Origin: Deltaproteobacteria bacterium
GTDB taxonomy: Bacteria > Desulfobacterota > Desulfobacteria > Desulfobacterales > Desulfobacteraceae
Assembly: GCA_027858995.1 (NCBI GenBank)
Contig: JAQIBP010000108.1
Location: forward strand, 1 to 48,776
DNA: 48,776 nt
Direction of reading: 5' to 3'
Within the stretch, counting starts at the first letter, position 1; each line of letters begins with the position of its first letter. The position numbers and the translations under genes are program-made. The notes beneath the pieces are model-generated. The model was not told the origin of the DNA. It was given only the letters and a program-made list of their open reading frames with translations, and searched no databases. Below, piece after piece: positions 6,709-15,608 of this stretch.

Positions 6709-8121
6709 ATGGAAACCCATCAATTATGGAATGTTAATTTTTTAAATCAAATTTTTAATGCCATGGCTGAAGGTCTTTTCACCCTTGACGACCAGGGTAC
6801 TATTACCTCCTGGAACAAGTCCATGGAAAAAATTACCGGATACTCAGCCATAGAAGCTGTGGGTAATGAATGCAGTCTTATTCAATGCAACCGTTGTTTT
6901 GGTCAAAAATGCCCTGCCAATGTAAAAAAATGCGGTGTTATGGAAGAAGGAAGGACTGAGGCAAAAGAGTGTACTCTCAGGCATAGAGATGGATATGAAA
7001 TTCCAGTAATAAAAAATGCAAGACTTGCCTATGATGACAATGGCCAGGTACTTGGAATTGTTGAAACCGTTACTGATCTGACTGAATTAAATCAAATAAA
7101 AAAAGCTGCTGAAGAGGCCCAGGGAAAACTTGAAAAATCCTACAGGCTTGGCAATATTATCGGAAAAAGTGTTGTCATGCAGAATGTGTTTGAAGCCATA
7201 CGAGCTGCGGCAAACAGTAAAGCCAATGTTTTGATCCAGGGTGAAAGCGGAACTGGAAAAGAGCTTATTGCAGGAGCTATCCATTATAACAGCAGCATTA
7301 GTCACTCCACTCCTTTTATCATTGTCAACTGCTCTGCACTATCTGAATCTCTTCTTGAAAGTGAACTCTTCGGCCATGTTAAAGGTTCCTTTACAGGTGC
7401 TCACAAGGATCGTAAAGGCAGATTTGAAGAAGCTGATGGAGGTACTATTTTTCTTGATGAAATAGGAGAATTAACCCCATATATTCAGATTAAACTCCTT
7501 AGAGTTCTCCAGGAGCGGGAAATAGAGAGGGTAGGGGACTCAAAAAAAAGAAAAATTGATATAAGAGTTATAGCTGCCACCCATGCAAATCTTTATGAAC
7601 TCACTCAACAAGGGAAATTCAGAGAAGATCTTTTCTATAGATTAAAGGTGTTTCCCATTAATATTCCTCTCCTAAGAGAGAGGAAAGAAGATATCCCTTT
7701 ACTTGTCAGTCATTTTATTAAAAAAGGAAATGAGAGGGAAGATAAATCTATAAAAGGGATTGATAATAGCGGCATGAAGCAGTTGTTAAAACATTTATGG
7801 CCTGGAAATATCAGAGAACTTGAGAATGCCATTGAACATGCCTTTGTTATTTGCAATTCAGACCGTATTCAACTAAACGACCTTCCAGTGGAAATGTCAG
7901 AGGGTAAAAATCCTGGCACAGATGATTTTTATATTTCCCCTGTTTCCAATAAAATCAATTCTTTTAATACAAAAAAATCTTTAGATCTGACAAAAACTTA
8001 TCTTATAGAACTGCTTGATGATTGTAATTGGAATAAGGCAGAGGTTGGACGTCGTATTCAAAAAAGCAGAACTTCAGTATGGAAGTACATGAAAAAATGG
8101 GATATCCCTCTTCAAAGATAA
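6709..8121 (+). CDS. PAS-domain sigma54-dependent transcriptional activator
   Basis: From the ATG at 6709, with AAGGTG 6 bases upstream, the protein has 470 residues; a GTG at 6700 is a less likely start. Residues about 10-130 form a PAS domain with six cysteines (C55, C60, C63, C68, C75, C88), suggesting a metal- or Fe-S-based redox sensor. The AAA+ domain has Walker A GESGTGKE, Walker B GTIFLDEIGE, the sigma54 contact loop as GSFTGA instead of GAFTGA, and the arginine-finger region FREDLFYRL. A Fis-type helix-turn-helix ends the protein. It lacks a receiver domain. Its position beside two sigma54-type promoters and GTAACG repeats makes it the likely regulator of the divergent RamA-like/permease and thioredoxin genes (inference). 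Confidence 0.92.
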   Translation: METHQLWNVNFLNQIFNAMAEGLFTLDDQGTITSWNKSMEKITGYSAIEAVGNECSLIQCNRCFGQKCPANVKKCGVMEEGRTEAKECTLRHRDGYEIPVIKNARLAYDDNGQVLGIVETVTDLTELNQIKKAAEEAQGKLEKSYRLGNIIGKSVVMQNVFEAIRAAANSKANVLIQGESGTGKELIAGAIHYNSSISHSTPFIIVNCSALSESLLESELFGHVKGSFTGAHKDRKGRFEEADGGTIFLDEIGELTPYIQIKLLRVLQEREIERVGDSKKRKIDIRVIAATHANLYELTQQGKFREDLFYRLKVFPINIPLLRERKEDIPLLVSHFIKKGNEREDKSIKGIDNSGMKQLLKHLWPGNIRELENAIEHAFVICNSDRIQLNDLPVEMSEGKNPGTDDFYISPVSNKINSFNTKKSLDLTKTYLIELLDDCNWNKAEVGRRIQKSRTSVWKYMKKWDIPLQR

Positions 8122-8152
8122 TTTTAAGTTCATAATTAAGAAAGGATTACAT

Positions 8153-9247
8153 CTATTCTATATGAGGATGAATGTTGAATTCACTAATTTTATATAGCAG
8201 GGTTTTATAACTGACTTTAAGTATTTTTGAAGCACGGGATCTGTTCCAGCCGACTTTCTCGAGAACAAAGAAAATTACCTCTTTCTCAACTTTATCCGCA
8301 GCCATTTTCTTGATCTTTTTTAAAGAGATATCTTCAAACAGTTTATCAGAACTTGTAGATAAATCAACAAACTCAGAAATAATTTGAGTGGTGCTGTTTA
8401 CAGCTTTTTTATCAGGCAGCTCTTGAATCTCCATTGCATTCTTGTCAGTTCCAACAATAGTTGAATCCTGACCGTTCTCTTTGGGCAGATCGTTAAAAGT
8501 TTTTTCCCATGATTGCATAATCATCTGTTTTTTAATACAATTTTGAAGTTGTCGAACATTGCCTGGCCAAGGATAATTTACCAACTTTGAAACAATATCA
8601 CTATTTGGCTTTTCAACTCGGTTATTTGGATATTCAGACCTATAAATTTTTAAATAATATTCGATAAGAGGTGGTATGTCCTCTTTTCTTTTACGCAAAG
8701 GAGGAATTTCAATTTTAATGATATTGAGCCTGTAAAACAGATCCTCTCTAAAAGTTTTTTTGGCCATGCTTTGTTCAAGATTATGATTGGTGGCAGCAAT
8801 TACCCATACATCGGTTTTAAATTCCTGTTCAGAGCCAAGGGGAGAAAATTCGCCGCTTTGGAGCACATGAAGCATTTTAGACTGTAACGCCAGGGGCATA
8901 TCGCCAATCTCATCAAGAAAAAGCACCCCTTTGTCTGCCATTTGAAATTTTCCAGAACGATTTCTATGAGCTCCTGTAAAAGCGCCTTTCTCATATCCAT
9001 AGAGTTCACTTTCAAGAAGGGTTTCAGGCAGAGCGGCGCAATTGATTTTTACAAAATTTTGTGAGACTCTTGCAGATTCAGTATAAAGGTTTTGGGCAAC
9101 AACTTCTTTGCCCACACCTGTTTCACCTGTTATCAACACATTTAAACAGGTATCAGATACATGATGAATCAACTCTTTTATTTTTAATATTGATTTGCTA
9201 ACGCCGATTAAAGGTATGCTCTTGGTTTTATTTTTAATATTAATCAT
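8153..9247 (-). CDS. Sigma54 activator (AAA+ and Fis HTH) without sensor domain
   Basis: The 364-residue protein starts almost directly with the AAA+ domain: Walker A GETGVGKE, a perfect GAFTGA loop, Walker B GVLFLDEIGD and FREDLFYRLN. A long linker, about residues 250-310, leads to a C-terminal Fis-type helix-turn-helix (VGWNRSRASKILKVSYKTL). Its ATG overlaps the last 8 bases of the receiver gene upstream. The pair looks like an NtrC-type response regulator split into two proteins that must work together. It converges with the PAS-sigma54 gene and is a different regulator. Confidence 0.9.
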   Translation of the reverse strand: MINIKNKTKSIPLIGVSKSILKIKELIHHVSDTCLNVLITGETGVGKEVVAQNLYTESARVSQNFVKINCAALPETLLESELYGYEKGAFTGAHRNRSGKFQMADKGVLFLDEIGDMPLALQSKMLHVLQSGEFSPLGSEQEFKTDVWVIAATNHNLEQSMAKKTFREDLFYRLNIIKIEIPPLRKRKEDIPPLIEYYLKIYRSEYPNNRVEKPNSDIVSKLVNYPWPGNVRQLQNCIKKQMIMQSWEKTFNDLPKENGQDSTIVGTDKNAMEIQELPDKKAVNSTTQIISEFVDLSTSSDKLFEDISLKKIKKMAADKVEKEVIFFVLEKVGWNRSRASKILKVSYKTLLYKISEFNIHPHIE

Positions 9248-9644
9248 CAGTTTGTTTGCTGTTAGAATTATCTTTGGTTATAAGCAATTGGGCAACAATA
9301 TTCTCAATTTTAAAAAGATCTATGGGCTTAAAAAGGACACAATCAGCTTCAGCTTCAGAAGCCAGAGCTCCTGGTTGATCACCATATCCTGTCATGGCAA
9401 TAATTTTCATATCAGGATACTCTTTTTTTACAATGGAGATTAATCCCACGCCGCTAATATTGGGCATAACAAGATCTGTAATCAGGCAATCAAAGAAGTT
9501 AGGTTTATCTTTTAATAATTTGACAGCAGCAAAACCATCAGAAGCAGTTTTTACTTCATAATTCATTGAATTAAAAAATTCATAAAATGTAGACAAAATA
9601 TCTTGATTGTCATCAACTATCAAAAGCCTGTTTAACTCTGCCAT
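9240..9644 (-). CDS. Stand-alone response regulator receiver
   Basis: This 134-residue CheY-like receiver has the acidic pair D11/D12, the phosphorylation site D57 (LITDLVMP), T85 (AMTG) and K106 (FKPID). It has no output domain. Its stop overlaps the start of the AAA+/Fis gene by 8 bases, so translation is coupled. It most likely passes a phosphorylation signal to that partner. The cognate kinase is not in the window. Confidence 0.9.
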   Translation of the reverse strand: MAELNRLLIVDDNQDILSTFYEFFNSMNYEVKTASDGFAAVKLLKDKPNFFDCLITDLVMPNISGVGLISIVKKEYPDMKIIAMTGYGDQPGALASEAEADCVLFKPIDLFKIENIVAQLLITKDNSNSKQTDD

Positions 9645-9753
9645 CTTATTTCACGCCTCATAAATTTAAAAAAAGCAATGTGTTATCTGTTCCATATAAT
9701 AGATCAATTCAATCTTGCAAGAGAAAAATAAAAAACTTACGAAATTATCAAAA

Positions 9754-10686
9754 TTAATTTATGTATGAAACCGCTATATACACAACAAACAATATAATAA
9801 AAAGGAATCCAACTTTTTTACCTATGCCCTTGTTAACCCAGGCAACAAATCCCAGCAAAAAGCATAAAAAAAGCATAAAAGGGAATTGAAAATAGTGAAG
9901 GTTAGTGTCTATGGGCATTGGATTAAAAATCCCCACAACTCCCATTACAAGACATATGTTAAAAAGGTTGGAGCCTACGACATTTCCCACAGAGATTTCA
10001 CTTTCGCCCCTTGCAGCTGCAACAACAGAAGTTGCAAGCTCAGGCAGAGATGTACCTAAAGCAACTACAGAAATACCTATAAATGTTTGGGATAAGCCAA
10101 TTTCCCGGGCAATGGTGATAGCTTCGCGAACAACAAAATTTGCACCATAAGAAAGCATCAAAATTCCAAGAATGATAAAAACAATATTTTTGATAATGGT
10201 TGGCAATGATGGTTTTACAATTTGAGTATCACTGTTTTTATCTTTTGCAGTGATAACACCGTAAATTAAAAAGACTATTAATAAAAAAATTAAAACAAAT
10301 CCATCAGTCTGTCCAATATTTGAATCCATGCAGAGTAGCCAGAATATAAAGGAAATCAAAATCATATATGGAATCTCAATTTTAATAATCTGTTCTTGTA
10401 TGGTTACAGGTTTAATGACTGAACTTATTCCCAATACAAGAGCAATGTTAATAACATTACTTCCGAGAATATTGCCAAGAGATATCCCGCCTGACCCTTT
10501 AACAGCTGCAACAAGACTTACCAGTAATTCAGGAGCTGAAGTAGCAAAAGATACAATTGTCAGGCCTATAATCACAGGTCTGACTGCAAACATGACAGCA
10601 GTTGATGCAGCACCTTCCACAAGCATAGCTGATCCGGCAAAAAGCAGTATCAATCCAAGTATTAGTATAGTACCCTGTGTAAACAC
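9754..10686 (-). CDS. CaCA family sodium/calcium exchanger
   Basis: This 310-residue inner-membrane protein has about ten hydrophobic segments arranged as two halves. The two alpha repeats are clear: GNILGSNVINIALVLG near residue 72 and GNVVGSNLFNICLVMG near residue 235, each preceded by an SAPELLVS or SLPELATS motif. This is the YrbG/MaX type of cation exchanger. Exchange of Na+ or H+ for Ca2+ is the family role; the exact ions cannot be told from the sequence. It is divergent to fabH. Confidence 0.9.
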   Translation of the reverse strand: MFTQGTILILGLILLFAGSAMLVEGAASTAVMFAVRPVIIGLTIVSFATSAPELLVSLVAAVKGSGGISLGNILGSNVINIALVLGISSVIKPVTIQEQIIKIEIPYMILISFIFWLLCMDSNIGQTDGFVLIFLLIVFLIYGVITAKDKNSDTQIVKPSLPTIIKNIVFIILGILMLSYGANFVVREAITIAREIGLSQTFIGISVVALGTSLPELATSVVAAARGESEISVGNVVGSNLFNICLVMGVVGIFNPMPIDTNLHYFQFPFMLFLCFLLGFVAWVNKGIGKKVGFLFIILFVVYIAVSYIN

Positions 10687-10827
10687 TTTGCTATTTATGA
10701 CTTTCTATTTAAAGCATAATTTATTTAAGGTTCTTGCCAATTTAAAAAAATAATATTATAAGGCGTGCATGATATAGTAGATAAAAATATTTATCAACAT
10801 GAGAATTTACATGGGAAAGATCGAAAA

Positions 10828-11844
10828 ATGATACAAAGCATAATAAAAAGCAGTGGAATGTTTGTACCCCCTAATCTTGTCACCAACCATGATCTTGAAA
10901 AGATATTAGACACTTCTGATGAATGGATAAAACAGAGAACCGGGATAGAACAAAGATTCTGGATTGACCCGGAAGAGGGGGTAACCGGCTCTTCAGATCT
11001 TGGATTTGAAGCTTCAAAAACTGCTTTGAAAACTGCGGGTTGGAAGGCAGAAGATCTTGATTTTATAATATTTGCAACACTCAGTCCTGATATTATGTTT
11101 CCTGGATCAGGGTGTCTTCTTCAGGCAAAACTTGGGCTCAACTCAACTCCAGCATTGGATATCAGGCAGCAGTGCACAGGATTTCTTTACGGTCTTGCCA
11201 CAGCAGATGCATATATTAAAACAGGCCTTGCCAGTAAAATTCTTTTTGTAGGTGCGGAGGTTCACTCTACCGGCATGGATAAATCAACAAGGGGCAGAGA
11301 TATTACAGTGATATTTGGAGATGGTGCAGGAGCCTTGTGTATTGAAGGTATTGAAACAAATGACAAGGCAGGAGTGCTTGCATCTTCACTTCATGCCGAC
11401 GGCAACCTGGCTGATGCATTAATGACTGAACTTCCGGCATCAAATCTTCCTGTCAGGCTTCCACCAGATGTATCATTGGATGATCCAAGATATTTTCCTG
11501 TTATGGATGGTTCTGCTATATTTAAAAAAGCTGTGAGAATGCTGCCACAGGTTATAAATGAATCTCTTGAAAAAGCACAACTGGATCTTGATGAAATTGA
11601 TTTAATCATCCCTCACCAGGCAAATATGAGAATTAACCAGGCCCTTGGGAAGTTCCTGAAAATTGATGAAAATAAAATATTTCATAACATACAAAAATAT
11701 GGGAATACAACTGCTGCAAGCATTCCCATTGCACTTCATGAAGCAATGGAGCAGGGGCGTATTGGTAAATCAGGTGATATTGTCCTTTTTGCAGGACTTG
11801 GTGCAGGGCTCACATGGGGTAGTGTGATTTATAAATTTTTATAA
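10828..11844 (+). CDS. fabH: 3-oxoacyl-[ACP] synthase III family protein
   Basis: The enzyme condenses an acyl-CoA starter with malonyl-ACP to begin fatty acid chains. The catalytic triad is visible: Cys in DIRQQCTGF, His in IIPHQANMRI and Asn in YGNTTAAS. The C-terminal GLGAGLTWGS is typical. The ATG at 10828 gives 338 residues and aligns with the usual FabH N-terminus; a GTG at 10765 would add 21 residues of no known match. An insert around the segment VRLPPDVSLDDPRYF makes it slightly longer than E. coli FabH, as in the FabH-like subgroup that uses special starters. Substrate cannot be assigned. Confidence 0.88.
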   Translation: MIQSIIKSSGMFVPPNLVTNHDLEKILDTSDEWIKQRTGIEQRFWIDPEEGVTGSSDLGFEASKTALKTAGWKAEDLDFIIFATLSPDIMFPGSGCLLQAKLGLNSTPALDIRQQCTGFLYGLATADAYIKTGLASKILFVGAEVHSTGMDKSTRGRDITVIFGDGAGALCIEGIETNDKAGVLASSLHADGNLADALMTELPASNLPVRLPPDVSLDDPRYFPVMDGSAIFKKAVRMLPQVINESLEKAQLDLDEIDLIIPHQANMRINQALGKFLKIDENKIFHNIQKYGNTTAASIPIALHEAMEQGRIGKSGDIVLFAGLGAGLTWGSVIYKFL

Positions 11845-11908
11845 CCTCCATGGGCGCATTGATTGTAAAGGTATAACTCCTTTTATTTAAAAACAGAATA
11901 TTTATTTT

Positions 11909-13129
11909 ATGAAAAAAAATAATATCAATGATTTAATAGATAAAGGGGTGAAAATCCCAAATCCAGAATCTGTTTATATATCAGAGGATGTAAATCCTGA
12001 AAGAATTTCAGGGGACAATGTTACAATTTTCACAGGCTGCAAAATTGTGGGTCCAGAAACCTTGATAATGAAAAATTCACAGATTGGATATGAATCCCCT
12101 GTTACTATTGAAAACACTCTGGTTGGAGAAAATTGTCAGTTAAAGGGAGGTTTTTTCCAGGATTGTGTCCTGGCAGGTGATAACACTTTTGGATCAGGAG
12201 CACATGTTCGAAAAGGAACTATCCTGGAAGAAGAGGCAAGTGCAGCCCATACAGTTGGCCTTAAACACAGCATTTTATTTCCCTTTGTAACCCTTGGCAG
12301 CCTGATAAAGTTTTGTGATTGTTTTATGGCTGGAGGAACAAGCCGTAAAAATCATTCTGAAGTTGGTTCATCTTTTATTCATTTTAATTATACACCTAAC
12401 CAGGACAAGGCAACTGCATCCATGATGGGAGATATTCATCAAGGGGTAATGCTTAGATCAAAACCCATTTTTCTGGGTGGGCAGGGTGGTCTTGTGGGCC
12501 CTGTGAGAATAAATTATGGCTGTCTTACAGCAGCAGGTTCAATTATAAGAAAAAATGAATCTAAACAGGATCGTCTTTTGCTGGGAGGGCATTTTAAAGA
12601 GATATCATTTCCAAGGCAATACTATATTATTAAAAATATTACTAATATTTTTAATAACAATATTTATTATATTGCTGGACTTATTTCACTGAAATCCTGG
12701 TATAAATATGGTCGACCGCTTTTTGTTTATGATGATTTTTCCAATGCATTGATAAAAGGGATGCAGAAAACTCTTGATGATTGCATAAAAGAGAGAATAC
12801 ACCGTTTTAAAATTTTTTGTGAAAAATTAGAACTTTCAAAAAAAATTCTTCTTGTAAAAAATGCAGACAGTAAATCAAAATCAATTTTAATACACGACAA
12901 AGCAATAAAACAATTTCAACGTGCTGATAAAATTTTTAAAACAGAGTATAAAAAAAGTTTGTTAAATAAAAAAGGTGAACAATTTATTAAAATTATTGAG
13001 GACAAAATTTCCAGCCATCCAAAAAATTATATAAAAATTATTCAAAACCTCAAGCCTGATGAATATGAGAAAGGCAGCAGATGGCTGTTTGATATTGAAC
13101 AATCAATGGTTCAACAATTGTTAATATGA
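11909..13129 (+). CDS. GlmU-like left-handed beta-helix protein, no uridyltransferase domain
   Basis: The 406-residue protein carries hexapeptide repeats of a left-handed beta-helix over about residues 30-215. Residues 157-212 resemble the acetyltransferase half of GlmU: NYTPNQDKAT (160-169) lines up with the GlmU active-site segment NYDGANKFKT. It is followed by GD, LVGPV and TAAGSIIRK in the same order as in GlmU. The pyrophosphorylase domain is absent. Residues about 220-406 are Lys-rich, mostly helical and unfamiliar. The stop is 13 bases before glmM, so a shared transcript and a role in UDP-GlcNAc or another N-acetylated sugar pathway are likely (inference). The substrate is unknown. Confidence 0.7.
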   Translation: MKKNNINDLIDKGVKIPNPESVYISEDVNPERISGDNVTIFTGCKIVGPETLIMKNSQIGYESPVTIENTLVGENCQLKGGFFQDCVLAGDNTFGSGAHVRKGTILEEEASAAHTVGLKHSILFPFVTLGSLIKFCDCFMAGGTSRKNHSEVGSSFIHFNYTPNQDKATASMMGDIHQGVMLRSKPIFLGGQGGLVGPVRINYGCLTAAGSIIRKNESKQDRLLLGGHFKEISFPRQYYIIKNITNIFNNNIYYIAGLISLKSWYKYGRPLFVYDDFSNALIKGMQKTLDDCIKERIHRFKIFCEKLELSKKILLVKNADSKSKSILIHDKAIKQFQRADKIFKTEYKKSLLNKKGEQFIKIIEDKISSHPKNYIKIIQNLKPDEYEKGSRWLFDIEQSMVQQLLI

Positions 13130-13142
13130 AAGTAAGGAGACA

Positions 13143-14480
13143 ATGGGAGAACTTTTTGGAACTGACGGGATAAGAGGTGTTGCCAACCAGTACCCAATAA
13201 CCTGTGAACTTGCCATGAAAATTGGACAGGCTGTTGGACTTTTTTCAAAACAAAGTGGATTAAATGCAATTATTATTGGAAAAGATACGCGTATTTCCGG
13301 GGATATGCTTGAATCTGCTCTTGCAGCAGGTGTTGCTTCAACAGGTATTGATGTAAAGCTTGCAGGTGTCATTCCAACTCCAGGAGTTGCATATATATGT
13401 TGTGCTGATAAAGATATAGGTGCAGGAATTGTTGTCTCTGCTTCCCATAATCCATACCAGGATAATGGAATCAAAATTTTTAAACACGGCGGTGAAAAGC
13501 TTTCCAATAAAGAAGAAAATCAAATTGAAGATTATATTTTGAACTCAAAGCATGTTCCTCAAAGCAGTATTGGAACAATCAAGAGAGTTTATGACAGCAC
13601 AAAACAGTATTCAAGATTTTTATCAGACTCTTTCTCGTATAACCAGTTGGATAAAAAATTAAAACTTATCATTGACTGCTCAAACGGGGCTGCATCAAAA
13701 GCTGCGCATATGGTTTTTAATGATAAGCTGTTTAGTGTTCAATTTATTCATGACTCTCCTGATGGTAAAAATATCAATTTAAACTGCGGATCGCAGCATA
13801 TACAAGATCTTCAGGGTCTGGTTTTAAAAAATCAAGCCGATATCGGGCTTGCTTTTGACGGTGATGCTGACCGGTTGATAGCTGTGGATGAACTTGGTAA
13901 TAAAATCACAGGCGATTGTATTCTTGCTGTTTGTGCAAAATACGCTAAAGATGTTGAAAAGCTGAATAATAATATAGTTGTAAGTACAATTATGAGCAAT
14001 ATTGGATTGACTAAAGCGCTTGATACCATGGCTATTGAACATATTAAATCTGATGTTGGCGATCAAAAAGTGATTGAAGCGATGAAAGAATCAGGTGCGG
14101 TTATCGGTGGTGAAGACTCAGGACATATGATTTTTCTTGATAGCCATACCACTGGTGACGGTATGCTTTCAGCTTTAAAGCTCCTTGAGGTTTTAATAGA
14201 AACAGATCAATCCATATCAAAGCTTTCATCCATTATGACTCAGTTTCCACAGGCATTAATGAATGTGGAAGTTGATAAATCACGGCCGGATTTTATGAAA
14301 ATAGAATCTATTGCAGATACAATAAAGCATGTTGAACAAAAACTTGGGAATAAGGGCAGGGTACTGATCCGGTATTCCGGTACTCAACCATTGATTAGAG
14401 TAATGGTTGAAGGACCAGATCAGAGTGTTGTTGAAAAATATTGCAGTGTGATATGTGAAAGTATTAAAAAAAATTTATAA
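13143..14480 (+). CDS. glmM: Phosphoglucosamine mutase
   Basis: The 445-residue enzyme converts glucosamine-6-phosphate to glucosamine-1-phosphate for peptidoglycan and lipopolysaccharide precursors. It shows GTDGIRG at the start, the phosphoserine loop VVSASHNPYQDNGIK with S101, the metal site DGDADR, the sugar-binding GGEDSGHM and the phosphate-binding RYSGTQPLIRVMVEG near the end. The length is normal. It follows the beta-helix gene by 13 bases and ends at a strong terminator. Confidence 0.96.
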   Translation: MGELFGTDGIRGVANQYPITCELAMKIGQAVGLFSKQSGLNAIIIGKDTRISGDMLESALAAGVASTGIDVKLAGVIPTPGVAYICCADKDIGAGIVVSASHNPYQDNGIKIFKHGGEKLSNKEENQIEDYILNSKHVPQSSIGTIKRVYDSTKQYSRFLSDSFSYNQLDKKLKLIIDCSNGAASKAAHMVFNDKLFSVQFIHDSPDGKNINLNCGSQHIQDLQGLVLKNQADIGLAFDGDADRLIAVDELGNKITGDCILAVCAKYAKDVEKLNNNIVVSTIMSNIGLTKALDTMAIEHIKSDVGDQKVIEAMKESGAVIGGEDSGHMIFLDSHTTGDGMLSALKLLEVLIETDQSISKLSSIMTQFPQALMNVEVDKSRPDFMKIESIADTIKHVEQKLGNKGRVLIRYSGTQPLIRVMVEGPDQSVVEKYCSVICESIKKNL

Positions 14481-14484
14481 AAAC

Positions 14485-14538
14485 AAACTATAAAAGCTAC
14501 GAAGTTTTTTAATATCCTTTGTGGCTTTTATAGTTTTT
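14485..14538. terminator. Terminator between glmM and the convergent BI-1 gene
   Basis: The arm ACTATAAAAGC and following bases (from 14486) pair with GCTTTTATAGT (14525-14534 region), with a few mismatches near the loop and a T-run at the end. It can serve both convergent genes. Confidence 0.65.
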
Positions 14539-14556
14539 ACTCACATTTCTTACATT

Positions 14557-15261
14557 TTAATCTCTGTTTCCACCAAAAATCATAAGCATCATTATAAAGA
14601 GATTTATAAAATCAAGATATAGCGTAAGAGCACCCATTAAAGCACCTTTTCTAATCATTGCACCAGAAGCATTATCTGGAATGGTGACAGACATGTTTTT
14701 TAGTTTTTGTGTATCATAGGCTGTAAGGCCTATAAACACAATAACACCAATATAGGAAATAATCATCTGCATGGCAGAGCTTTGAATAAAAATATTTACA
14801 ATTGAAGCAATAATTATCCCTATGAGTCCCATAATCATGAACCCGCCAAGTGAAGTGAGATCTTTTTTAGTAACCATACCATATATACTGCAGACGAGAA
14901 AAGTTAGAGCGCATATAATAAATGTAGATACAATTGATGTGGATGTATAAACAAGAAAAATAAAGGAGAGGGTTATACCATTTAAGATCGAATAAATGGT
15001 AAAAAGAGCAGTGGCAGTTGAAGCTTTAATTTTTTGAATCCTGGCACTTAAAAAATATACAAATCCAAGTTCTGCAAAAATAAGCATCATGATTAAACCG
15101 GGTGTTCCGTAAATCAACTGTACCATAGTTTCATTATGAGAGACGTAATATGCAGTGAACCCGGTCAAAGCAAGTGCAATTGCCATCCAGTTATATACAC
15201 TTCTTATAAAAGAATTTGTTTTAACAAGAACCTGCCTTTGTGATAAAGAAGAAAATTCCAT
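14557..15261 (-). CDS. Bax inhibitor-1/YccA family membrane protein
   Basis: The 234-residue protein has seven hydrophobic segments and the typical N-terminus with a conserved VYNWMA motif in the first helix. Near the end lie TAYDTQKLK and the GALTLYLDFINLF block, which mark the BI-1 family. Start: the ATG at 15261 has GGGGGATT a few bases upstream; a longer frame to 15324 adds an unlikely 21 residues. Bacterial members such as YbhL and YetJ are implicated in pH-sensitive calcium leak and membrane-protein quality control. No neighbour clarifies its role here. Confidence 0.92.
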   Translation of the reverse strand: MEFSSLSQRQVLVKTNSFIRSVYNWMAIALALTGFTAYYVSHNETMVQLIYGTPGLIMMLIFAELGFVYFLSARIQKIKASTATALFTIYSILNGITLSFIFLVYTSTSIVSTFIICALTFLVCSIYGMVTKKDLTSLGGFMIMGLIGIIIASIVNIFIQSSAMQMIISYIGVIVFIGLTAYDTQKLKNMSVTIPDNASGAMIRKGALMGALTLYLDFINLFIMMLMIFGGNRD

Positions 15262-15608
15262 TTTTAATCCCCCGTAAAAATTATTAATTAAGATGTAATA
15301 TAACACGAAAGGGTAGAAATTCAAGGTTACAATTTGATTAAGTCCTGAAATAGAGGCTGTTTTGATCTATATTATAAAAAGTTTACATAATATATATTAT
15401 CAGACCTTGAAGAAAAATCCAATAAGTTAGTTAAGAATCTGATGATGGAAAATATTAAGTGTTTGCCTTGAAAAAAAAGATCGCCTTCCTGATTTTGTAC
15501 AACTAAATCAAGATCTGTTTGTTGATACAAAATAAATTCATTGTTAAAATTACAGCTTTGTTTTATATAAATCAGGTTTGCAGGAAATTTAAATTTAACT
15601 AAAATAAG

